A stretch of DNA of 7,271 nucleotides. Source: Myxococcales bacterium. Its GTDB lineage: Bacteria > Myxococcota > Bradymonadia > UBA7976 > UBA1532. A program made the translations under genes and the position numbers. The notes below the pieces were generated by a model. That model was not told the origin of the DNA and did not search any database. It worked only from the letters and a program-made list of their open reading frames with translations. The DNA lies in the NCBI GenBank assembly GCA_020430675.1, contig JAGQJJ010000185.1, positions 1 to 7,271 of the forward strand, in the 5' to 3' direction. Positions 1 to 7,000 of this stretch are shown piece by piece; the first letter of the stretch is position 1; each line of letters begins with the position of its first letter.

Positions 1-566
1 CGGCGCATATGGGCTGGCTTCGTGGCCTTGGCGTGCTGCAAGACGGGGTGATCGTCTTCTACAACGGGGGGTTCCAGCGCATCGAGGTGGCCCCTCTGAT
101 CGTTGGTGCGGCGCAGGCGACCATCTGGGCGGCGAGCGGCGGTTGGTCGGTGGCCAACGCGCCCGGTGCAGTGGGCATGCTGGCGGGAAGGGACGGTTGG
201 GGCCCGAATCATACTGCCCTGGTCCTGATCGACGGCCAGGGATCTCAGCTCACCGGCGACCGGACCTTCGACGACACGACCGCGGAGCGCCTCGCCCTGA
301 CCTGGGCACCGGGGCGCTGGGGCACACTGCGGGCCACAACACGCCGCGACGTGCGGTTTCGCGGTGTGGCGGCCGACGGCCAATCACAGGGGTCCGATGT
401 CGCCATCGGTCGCCACTCATGCCAGATCAACAACAACCACTGCACCACCGCGTACTCGATCGCCATCGAGTGGCTCGGCGATCGCTTCGTGGCGGCGTGG
501 AAGGATGACGTCGGAACGCATCTGCGGTTCGGGCGCTTCGACTGCGAGAGCCCGCCCGATGATTGA
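1..566 (+). CDS. C-terminal part of a probable secreted beta-propeller-like protein (5' truncated by window edge)
   Basis: The frame is open from the window edge; an ATG at position 9 exists, but the in-frame codons before it stay open, so this is most likely the tail of a longer protein. It ends at TGA 564-566. About 185 residues are visible. The texture is short hydrophobic strands alternating with Gly/Asp/Trp turns (WAPGRWGTL, then near the end IEWLGDRFVAAWKDD followed by HLRFGRFDCES). This is the strand-turn pattern of repetitive WD40/FG-GAP-like propeller proteins, in which 'W-x-G-x-x-F-x-x-A-W-x-D' marks one blade; such proteins are abundant in the envelopes of myxobacteria. A Cys pair (HSCQINNNHC) and a C-terminal Cys suggest disulfides and export, although the signal peptide would lie outside the window. 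No catalytic motif is visible. Coding is well supported; the propeller assignment is inference from pattern only. Confidence 0.72.
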   Translation, partial: AHMGWLRGLGVLQDGVIVFYNGGFQRIEVAPLIVGAAQATIWAASGGWSVANAPGAVGMLAGRDGWGPNHTALVLIDGQGSQLTGDRTFDDTTAERLALTWAPGRWGTLRATTRRDVRFRGVAADGQSQGSDVAIGRHSCQINNNHCTTAYSIAIEWLGDRFVAAWKDDVGTHLRFGRFDCESPPDD

Positions 567-770
567 TGCGCTCGGGTGCGGCCCGTGCGCACCAGGCCCG
601 AGTGGGTGTCGGTGCTCGAGCTGCCAGCGGTGAACGAGAAGGATGACTCGAACGAGGCGCCGAGCAACGCGGAGCCGCCCGAGATGGTGAAGCCGATGGT
701 CGTCTCGAAGGACCTCTGCTTCGACTTCTCCCAGCCGCTGGTGGTGGTCCAGGTCTTCTTGACGGGGGTG
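567..770 (-). pseudogene. Coding remnant with aerolysin-like beta-hairpin texture
   Basis: Read leftward from about 770 to 567, one frame shows strongly coding-like codon use: nearly every third base is G or C, with typical ACC, AAG, TTC, ATC and GGC choices. It gives TPVKKTWTTTSGWEKSK, then SFETTIGFTISGGSALLGAS, then FESSFSFTAGSSSTDTHSG. Alternating Ser/Thr and hydrophobic residues flanking a Gly-rich turn, after a K-x-T-W-T-T-T segment, recall the transmembrane-hairpin region of aerolysin/ETX-MTX2-type pore-forming toxins. No convincing start codon or N-terminal domain is found upstream. After about 567 the frame merely stays open opposite the rightward gene, so both ends appear lost. The opposite strand is also open and GC3-rich here (GTG at 576 onward), but its protein looks less natural. 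The coding remnant is moderately supported; the toxin family is a guess from texture. Confidence 0.35.
571..602 (+). terminator. GC-rich hairpin just after the left gene, possible terminator
   Basis: CTCGGG (571-576) is perfectly complementary to CCCGAG (597-602). Directly inside it TGCG (577-580) pairs with CGCA (588-591), giving a 10-bp stem with a 5-base bulge (592-596) and a 7-base loop. It starts four bases after the TGA of the rightward gene, where a terminator would be expected. No T-run follows, so classic intrinsic termination is not shown. The hairpin also lies inside the leftward toxin-like remnant, so its symmetry could be fortuitous in GC-rich DNA. Confidence 0.3.
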
Positions 771-1164
771 TCAGACGGTCTCCGGTGGCAGGCTGCCAGT
801 CGATACTGGCATGTCAGGTGCGATTGCCGAGGTTGGCTCGGCGGCGATTTCCGATCGCTCGGAACGATTCCAAGGTGCCATGCGACCGCCGCACCATCGA
901 TGACTTGCCATGACTCGCGATGACGCGGGTCGGGACGGTTCGCGCCGGGGCCTGGCGGCGCGGTTCGAGCCTGATGGTCTGGCGGTTGGCCGGCAGCTCG
1001 TCGTCGGCTTCACCGTGACCGCGGCGTCGGGCCGATGCGAGCGCGAGGCCGCCCTCGACCTGTTCAACCGGCACCGCCCCAATGGTTCACGCAGGCGAAC
1101 TCTCGGCGCCGACCATGGCAACGGCACGCGAATGTTCGTTGCTGCAAGACAGGTTCGGCGGCGG
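771..1164. other. Stretch between remnant and kinase with no assignable gene
   Basis: Several frames are open on both strands, as expected at this GC content, but none combines a start, a ribosome binding site and a natural-looking protein. A leftward frame beginning at GTG 1074 and a rightward frame around 950-1090 have locally good codon bias, and either could be a decayed coding segment. The only clear structure is three near-identical 10-base units at 900-929. I see no convincing terminator for the kinase, whose stop codon is at 1165-1167. Confidence 0.5.
900..929. repeat. Three imperfect 10-bp tandem repeats (ATGAC-led)
   Basis: ATGACTTGCC (900-909), ATGACTCGCG (910-919) and ATGACGCGGG (920-929) share ATGAC with an exact 10-base period, close to one DNA helical turn. 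The location is outside any supported gene. It may be a protein-binding array or chance; no repeat family is recognised. Confidence 0.35.
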
Positions 1165-2829
1165 CTACCGCGACGACCTGATCCCGCGGGCGGCCATTTG
1201 GGAACGCATGGCGCTCTTGAGCATGGTGTCCACCTGGGTCGAGCGCACGGGTTTGCGCAGAAAGCCGCGCACGTTGGCGGGTACGGTGACCTGATCGAAC
1301 AGGTCGTGCTCGGTGTGGCCGCTCATCAGCACCACCGCAACCGACGGCGCGATGCGGGCGCTCTGGACAGCGACATCGAGGCCGCTCATGCCGGGCATGA
1401 CAACGTCGCAGAGCAACAGGGTCGGACACGGGGCCTGCGACAGGCGCTGGAGCGCGAGCGCGCCCGTGGCGACGGTCTCGACCTGCCAGCCCAGGCGGCT
1501 GACCATGCGGCGCATTGTCCGCAGCACCATCGGCTCGTCATCAACGATCAGCACCAACGGGCCAGCGCCGCCGTCGACCGGTCGGGTGGGGGGTTCGCAG
1601 GGCACCAGCACCCGAAAGGTGCTGCCCCGGCCCGGCACGCTGTCTACGAGAACCCCGCCGCCATGGCTTCGCACGATGCCGAGGAGGACCGAGAGGCCCA
1701 TGCCGCGTTGACGGCCGCGATCGGTGGTGAAGAAGGGCTCGAAGATATGGGCTCGGGTGGCGGCGTCCATGCCACAGCCGTCATCCTTGACCTCGATGAA
1801 GGCATAGCTGCGCGGTGGGAGGCTCTCAGGCAGGCAAATGGCCAACTCGTCCGAGGTGAGTTCGGCGACGCCGGTGCTCACGACGATGTGGCCCCCGTCG
1901 GCGACGGCCGTCATCGCGTTGAGGACAAGGTTCATCACCATTTGCTGGGTCTGCTGCACATCGACGCGCACTTCGGGCTCCGCGGCAGCCGAGCGCACCT
2001 CAATGTCAACCCCGGGCGGGGTCGACGCGCGCAGGAGCCGGCCCATCGACTGCACGACCGCGCGCAATTCGACCTGCTCCATGACCAGTCGCGATCTGCC
2101 ACCATAGGCCAGCAACTGTTCGGTGAGCGTTGCGGCGAGGCGGGCGGCCTCGCGGATGTCGGTGGCGCAGATGTGCTGCTCGGAGTCGGAGTTGAGATCC
2201 TCCAGCAGCAGCTCGGCGTTGGCCAGGATGCCGGTCAGCAGGTTGTTGAAGTCATGCGCCACGCCGCCCACCAGGACCCCAAGGCTCTTGAGGCGTTCGG
2301 CCTGCCGCACCTGCCCTTCCAGGTCGCGCCGGCTTCGCGCCGCGTGGAGCTGCTCCGAGAGGTTGGTGGCCCACACGATCATCAGATCAGGCGGCTCGTC
2401 GCCCTCGCGCACGCCTGTGATGCGCAGCTCGACCGGGACGATGCGGCCGGCCGGATCCACGAAGCGTTGCTCCAGCCGGCAGCACCGCGCCTCGCCGGTC
2501 GCGACGCGCCCGAAGGCCCGCTGCCGGGCGATCGTCTCATCCGCCGGTGCGAGGGTCGCGAGGTTCGTGCCGACGAGCGACTCGGGGGTGCGGCCCAGCA
2601 TCTCTGCAAACGGTTCATTGACCCGGACGCAGACACCCTCCACGGTCGTCAGCGCCATGCCGACCGGGGCGGTCTCCAGGACTTGCTTGAGGCCCGCCTG
2701 GCGGCCGCTCGACGACACGACGGGCCCAAGATGTCGTTGGTTGGGTTCCATGGCATTTCCCCCCAAGCGCTGCCACCGCGTGCCGTCCTGCGATTGGGAT
2801 CCGCCAAGCGTGCTCAGCGTCCAACTCAC
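1165..2829 (-). CDS. Soluble hybrid sensor histidine kinase (PAS-HisKA-HATPase_c-REC)
   Basis: Up to 554 residues. A PAS-like sensor domain lies at about 45-160. The HisKA dimerisation helix contains the phospho-acceptor H192 in GGVAHDFNNLLTGI. In the ATP-binding domain the N box is around N300-N304 (MVMNLVLNAM), G1 is DDGCGMD at 349-355, the F box is FEPFF at 363-367 and G2 is GMGLS at 376-380. A C-terminal receiver at about 424-545 has the acidic pocket D430-D431, phospho-acceptor D475 (CDVVMPGMSG), S503 and K526. All key residues are present, so it should autophosphorylate and relay His to Asp. No transmembrane segment or signal peptide is visible, so it should be cytoplasmic and sense an intracellular cue through PAS. 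No separate regulator or output domain is adjacent, so its downstream partner is elsewhere. Start: GTG 2829 has AGGAAG 13 bases upstream, which is rather far; ATG 2751 (residue 27) has a G-rich stretch 7 bases upstream, leaves the PAS domain intact and may be the true start. Confidence 0.96.
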   Translation of the reverse strand: MSWTLSTLGGSQSQDGTRWQRLGGNAMEPNQRHLGPVVSSSGRQAGLKQVLETAPVGMALTTVEGVCVRVNEPFAEMLGRTPESLVGTNLATLAPADETIARQRAFGRVATGEARCCRLEQRFVDPAGRIVPVELRITGVREGDEPPDLMIVWATNLSEQLHAARSRRDLEGQVRQAERLKSLGVLVGGVAHDFNNLLTGILANAELLLEDLNSDSEQHICATDIREAARLAATLTEQLLAYGGRSRLVMEQVELRAVVQSMGRLLRASTPPGVDIEVRSAAAEPEVRVDVQQTQQMVMNLVLNAMTAVADGGHIVVSTGVAELTSDELAICLPESLPPRSYAFIEVKDDGCGMDAATRAHIFEPFFTTDRGRQRGMGLSVLLGIVRSHGGGVLVDSVPGRGSTFRVLVPCEPPTRPVDGGAGPLVLIVDDEPMVLRTMRRMVSRLGWQVETVATGALALQRLSQAPCPTLLLCDVVMPGMSGLDVAVQSARIAPSVAVVLMSGHTEHDLFDQVTVPANVRGFLRKPVRSTQVDTMLKSAMRSQMAARGIRSSR

Positions 2830-2835
2830 TCGATC

Positions 2836-2880
2836 ATATTCACTTCCTAAAATAAATCACATTAGGGGTTCAACTATCCA
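2836..2880 (-). promoter_or_regulatory. AT-rich leader of the kinase gene with a small dyad
   Basis: This is one of the few AT-rich patches in the window and lies directly upstream of the kinase, as expected for promoter or leader DNA. It contains the dyad CCTAA-N11-TTAGG (arms 2846-2850 and 2862-2866), whose kinase-proximal arm overlaps the start of the AGGAAG ribosome binding site. I cannot assign a -35/-10 pair with proper spacing. Confidence 0.28.
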
Positions 2881-2971
2881 ATGCGGCGCAAGTTTCGCGC
2901 CATCTCGACCGGAAGCGCGGCGGGCACGCGCAGGTCGAGAGGCCAGCCGAGGGGGCAGCGTTTGATGCGCT

Positions 2972-3451
2972 TCAGCGGCCGGCGGCCTGGGCCTGCGCCT
3001 CCAGCAGCCGGAAGATCAGGAGCTTCACGTCCGCCGTGAACTCGCGTTTCTGGATCTTCCAGCCCGCTTCGGTCCGAACGAAGACGTCCGCATAGGCGCC
3101 AATGAACGCGATCTGGGGCTCCCCCTTCACGGCGCCGAACCCCACGATCACGGAGTGCACATCGCATGTCTCTCGTGCCCCCGGCAGGCAGACCGGGTTG
3201 GCCACCGTATGCCGCGACTGCGCCCCCATCGCGCGTTGTGCCTGGTGCTGGCGCTCGAAGTGGGCCCAAAGCGCCTGCTGGCCTTCGAATGGCGGCAGGT
3301 CGATGCCGGGGATATGCGAGATCCACAGGCAGTCTTCGGTGAACTCGCGCACGAGCCCTTCGGTGTCGAGCATGTCCTGCGCGCGGGCGATGCGCCACAA
3401 GACCTGCTGGATCGCATGCGCGTCGGCGGCGTCTCTCGGTGTCGGGTCCAT
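2972..3451 (-). CDS. SnoaL-like / NTF2-fold protein (SnoaL_4 type)
   Basis: 159 residues, the usual size for a single NTF2-fold domain. The order of elements fits the SnoaL_4 group (ring-hydroxylating-dioxygenase beta-subunit-like and polyketide-cyclase-like proteins): an N-terminal helix IQQVLWRIARAQDMLD (14-29), EFTEDCLWISH (36-46), a GQQALWAHFER helix (57-67), H81 in HTVANPV, and the diagnostic last strands YADVFVRTEAGWKIQKREF (120-138). The fold forms a cone-shaped pocket for a small hydrophobic ligand and may be enzymatic or purely binding; no substrate can be named. The start at ATG 3451 was chosen because GGAGG lies 5 bases upstream (CCTCC at 3457-3461 on the plus strand). The frame is open further upstream to a TTG at 3583, but that part lacks family features. 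The gap of 142 bases to the kinase gene argues against a tight operon. Confidence 0.92.
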   Translation of the reverse strand: MDPTPRDAADAHAIQQVLWRIARAQDMLDTEGLVREFTEDCLWISHIPGIDLPPFEGQQALWAHFERQHQAQRAMGAQSRHTVANPVCLPGARETCDVHSVIVGFGAVKGEPQIAFIGAYADVFVRTEAGWKIQKREFTADVKLLIFRLLEAQAQAAGR

Positions 3452-3461
3452 TTCATCCTCC

Positions 3462-3481
3462 GCGGTTAGCGGTTGGCGGTT
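3462..3481. repeat. Three 7-bp direct repeats upstream of the SnoaL-like gene
   Basis: GCGGTT occurs at 3462-3467, 3469-3474 and 3476-3481, separated by single bases, a heptamer period (AACCGC units when read along the gene). It lies immediately upstream of the GGAGG ribosome binding site of the SnoaL-like gene. It could be an operator or leader element, or a slippage-prone tract; its function is not shown. Confidence 0.4.
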
Positions 3482-3573
3482 GAGGGCGGCACGCCCTGCC
3501 ACCAGGCGCAACCGGTCGGCAAAATGCGAAGCAGTTCTTCGATGGGGGGTCAACGCACGGCAGATGCGCGCGA

Positions 3574-3923
3574 TCAACGACAAAGACGCAGCGCCGCTGT
3601 TGACCGGCCACGTCGGCGACAGGGTGCCGCCGGGCCGTTCTTGCCTGCCAGGTGTCCGGCGCCAAGAGGCAAGGTCGGTCCGCAGGAAGCCCGGCGACCC
3701 ATGCCATTCGACGTCTCAGTCTTGCGATGACTCAGCCACGTCGCGTAGGCAGTGGCCAGCGAAGCGTACTCGGCCTGCGACGAGACCCGGAACGCCGGCA
3801 GCCCATGGACTTCGTCGGGTTCGCTGCCCACATCGGGGCCATCCGGCTTCGTGCCGAGCAGCACATCACCCGCCGCGCGAGGCCGAGCGTGGCGAGGGCC
3901 GGCAGGATCGCGGTCGATCTCAT
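3574..3923 (-). pseudogene. Frameshifted gene for a small secreted protein
   Basis: ATG 3923 has an ideal ribosome binding site, AGGAGG five bases upstream, and opens MRSTAILPALATLGLA, a short signal-peptide-like stretch. In that frame the sequence then becomes unnatural (RRVMCCSARSR). In another frame a natural protein continues at the same point: GDVLLGTKPDGPDVGSEPDE, then VHGLPAFRVSSQAEYASLAT, then AYATWLSH. A one-base deletion or two-base insertion in the GC run at about 3869-3882 would explain the switch. A second switch may occur near 3690-3725, where another frame reads VEWHGSPGFLRTDLASWRR with better codon bias and runs on toward the SnoaL-like gene. I do not recognise the protein. 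The indel could be true gene decay or a sequencing or assembly error. The 3' limit given is the TGA of the second frame and is uncertain. Confidence 0.42.
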
Positions 3924-3951
3924 CCATGCCTCCTCACAGCGGTGCCCGGCA

Positions 3952-3991
3952 CCGTTGATCCCATCGCGCTTGTCCGCGACGGGATCAACGG
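3952..3991 (-). terminator. Strong 40-base hairpin downstream of the large Cys-rich gene
   Basis: CCGTTGATCCC (3952-3962) and GGGATCAACGG (3981-3991) are perfect 11-base inverted repeats. Inside, after one A/C mismatch, TCGCG (3964-3968) pairs with CGCGA (3975-3979) around the 6-base loop cttgtc. That makes 16 pairs out of 17. It lies 43 bases past the stop codon of the large gene and 28 bases before the next start at 3923, so a transcription terminator or mRNA 3'-end stabiliser is the simplest role. No T-run follows in the leftward direction, so a protein-binding or recombination palindrome remains possible. Confidence 0.5.
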
Positions 3992-4034
3992 ACTTGCGCG
4001 CGGCTGTCAGACATGGCATTGAGTTCCCTGTGGG

Positions 4035-7000
4035 TCAATCACACCAGATGGCACCATCCGCGGGCGGCTCGTCGCCCCAGCGGCGGGTACACGTTGCGTT
4101 GCAGGGGCCTTGGCCGCAGACATCGCCCCCATCGCATGCCTCGCCCGGATCACATCGCCCGTTGCCGCAGTTCACCGGATTGAGCGGCGGTCGGGGTGGC
4201 ACGCGGTCGAGCGCGACGTAGAGGTTGGCCGCGCAGTAAGAGTCACCATCTTCGTCGTCCGGGCCGATATCATCGCCGCCCGTGTCCCCCACGCACCAGA
4301 GCTGCAAAGGGCTGTGGTTGCGCGGGCTGAGCGTATCGGCCTGCGGGTCTTGGAGCCCTTGTTCGCGCCAGACCGGATACAGGTCGTCCGACTCGTGATC
4401 CTGGTCAGTGTATCGAATCCGGATACTGGAGTTGGTGCCCAACGCGAGGCGCACGGTACCACCGGTGCCGTCGTCAGGCACCACATAGGTGTCCGAGACC
4501 AAGCGCCGGCCGCTGGTGCCTCCATCCACCTCCTGCATCGCGACAGTGAGCATAATGAACACCGTGCGATTTTCGGCGCGCAATCCGATCGAGATGTCCA
4601 CGGCGGGCCCGTTGCCGCCGAAGTCAAGGTCAGCGCCGTCGTCGGGTGAGCGGCGAGGGTAGGCGGTGAGGCCGAAGAAGTGGCTCGTCTCGCAGACCCC
4701 CGATTCGTCGGTGAGGCCATCGCAGTCATCATCGACGCCATTGCACTCTTCGTCGAGCACCGGCAAGTCGTCCTCATTGCCGTCCGCGCCGAGGATCGAC
4801 GTGCAGACATCGCGGCCATCGACGCAATCGAAGACGCCGCGGGCGCAGGCGCCGAGGCCCCCGGCGACGAGGCACGGGCGACCGGTGCAGGCCAGGGCGG
4901 GGGCGGTGAGCCCCTCATCGCTGCGGCCGTCGCAGTCGTTGTCGAGGCCGTCACAGACCTCGACGAGACGGCCGGGCTTCTCGGCCAGCGGCAGCAGGCA
5001 GTCGCCATAACAATCGGGCGCATCGGCAGGGCACGGCGCGCCCGGGTTGCAGGCGTCGACGCGCCGCGGATCGGCGCAGACGACGTTCTGCGGCGCCCCC
5101 GGCGGGCGATTGCCAGGGGTGGCGCCGCAGAGCAGCGTGCCGGGCACCTGGCAGATGCCTTCGCCGCGCAGGCAGCCATCGCCCAGCTGCGGGATGCCAT
5201 CGGCCGCCTCGCGCGCCTCGACGCGGCCGTTGAAGACCCGCCAATCGACGCCCGCGCCACCCAGCGGGTCTTCGTCGAGCACGCCGTCACAGTCCTCGTC
5301 GTTGGCGTTGCAGGCCGCCTCGGCAAACACTTCCGGCGGCACGCAGATCGGCGTGGCCTCGCGGCAGCTGAACGAGCCCGCGGCGCAGACGCCGATGCCA
5401 CCGGTCAGGCAGGGTCGCGGCGGCAGTCGGTCGACCCCGTCGAGGTGGTCGATGTCTTCCAGGCTGGCCGGCAGGCCGCCGAATTCGTCTGCGTCGCCGT
5501 CCCGGTCGTCGTCGATGCCATTGCAAGGCACGCCCTCGCATTGCACCTGCCCGAAGCGATCGGGCAGCGCGCGGCATGCCAGGTAGACCTCGCCGGGCGG
5601 CACCGCGCAGGCCTGCCCGCCGAGGCTCACCGGGGGCGCCGCCGGATTGGAGCGATACTCGGCGCATTCGTTGACGCAGCCGAAACGATAATCGCCGGCC
5701 AATTGCAGCCCTGGGCGGTTGTGCTGGTAGCGGGCGACGCCCCAGAGCGCCTCGCCGACCTCCGGGCGCGCCACCACGGGCGCATAGCCGCCGGCCACAT
5801 GCCGGGTCAGCGCGTAGTCATTGGCCGCCGTCAGCGGCTCGACGTCGCTGATGGCATCGGCGTGCGCGGTGCTGCGAACGGCGAGACAGCGAAAGAGGGA
5901 GTGATGGGTCAGACCCGCGAAGCCATCGGCCGCTGGCACCTCGGCAAAGTCGAAGCCGGGCTGCGGCGTGCGCGGGTCGTAGCGGGCATCGCCGCGCACA
6001 CCGCATGTCTGCCAACGGTTGGCAGCGTCGGGCGCCATCTCGGGGAAGCGCACCGCGAAGCCCAGGTCGGCGCGCGGACGCTCGGTGATGCGCAGCAACA
6101 TGGCATCGCCGTCCTGGGCGATGTGCATGGCATACAGCTCGCCGAAGTGGGCAAACCGCGCCAGCGCGCGCAGGGTCGGGTCGGCGTCGACGGGGGCCTG
6201 GCCCGAGATGGCGTCCACATCCGACACGCCGTCGTCGTCGTAGTCGGCGCGGGTGTTCTGGCACAGGCGCGTCAGCGCGTTGAGACGCTCGGCGGTCCAG
6301 CCGTCGTCGAGCAACGTGGTGGGGATGCCATCGGCGGCCAGCGCGGCGCGCAGGCGCCGGGGCTCATCATTGCGCGCCGATTCATAGAGCACCACGGGCG
6401 CGTCGAGCGCGATGCGCTGGCGGCCGCCGGCCTCGTCGACCAGTTCAACCGCTTCGATGGCGACCGGCGTGCAGTGGGCGCGGGCGCGGACCACGGGGTC
6501 GTCGGCTTCGAGCGCGAGCCGCGCGCCGCGCGTGAGCCAGCCATCATGGTCCACATCGCACGGGCGCGGGCCGATCTCGCCGGCCAACGTGTAGTAGAAG
6601 CCTTCGCGGGTCTCGCAGATGCAACGCCCGTCGCGGGTCGGTTCGAGGGCCGGCCCATCTTCGCCCAGCTCGGCCCGATCGCAGGGCGGACACGGGGTGC
6701 AGTCCACGCCATTGAAGAGGTCCCGCCCGCAGTCGGGTGCACACAGCAAGAAGTCCGCGCCGCCGACCGGCTGGCACGCGCTGCCTTCTGGGCAGTCCAT
6801 GGCAGCGCCGCACGGGGTCACACAAGCGCCGGTCAGCGGGTGGCGCACATCGCCGGCGTTGGGGCAGTCGGCCACGCAGACGCCGGTCTCCGCGTCTTCG
6901 CGGCGGCCTTCGGCGCAGGCGCCACACTCCGCCCCATCGGCGGCCTGGGCGCAGACACGATGCGCGGCGGCGCAGTCCGCACAGGTCGGGATGGGTTCGC

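Noticed and set aside
851..871. Small dyads CCGA/TCGG and GGAA/TTCC as operators
   Set aside because: The arms are only four bases long and are not distinguishable from chance.
576..923. Plus-strand frame from GTG 576 with high third-position GC
   Set aside because: Codon bias is good up to about 770, but the leftward frame over the same bases gives a more natural protein, and this frame deteriorates after 790. Not fully excluded.
910..2850. 646-codon open frame on the plus strand opposite the histidine kinase
   Set aside because: It is antisense to a kinase with all conserved boxes. Its translation is rich in His, Arg and Ala and low in natural motifs, as expected for the complement of a GC-biased gene.
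2885..2901. GGCGC/GCGCC inverted repeat after the SnoaL-like gene as a terminator
   Set aside because: The stem is only five strong pairs, there is no T-run, and it lies 70 bases past the stop. Such short GC palindromes are common at this base composition.
3102..4022. 306-codon plus-strand open frame across the SnoaL-like gene and the frameshifted gene
   Set aside because: It overlaps a well-supported gene on the other strand, has no ribosome binding site and yields an unnatural Arg/Pro/Ser-rich protein.
4172..5401. 409-codon leftward open frame inside the large Cys-rich gene
   Set aside because: It is an out-of-frame reading, dominated by Arg, Ala and Ser. The true frame carries the conserved MopE and Cys motifs.
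4704..5528. Regularly spaced repeats suggesting a CRISPR-like array
   Set aside because: The repeated units are in-frame Asp/Cys codons of MopE loops with degenerate DNA and unequal spacing, not identical repeats with spacers.
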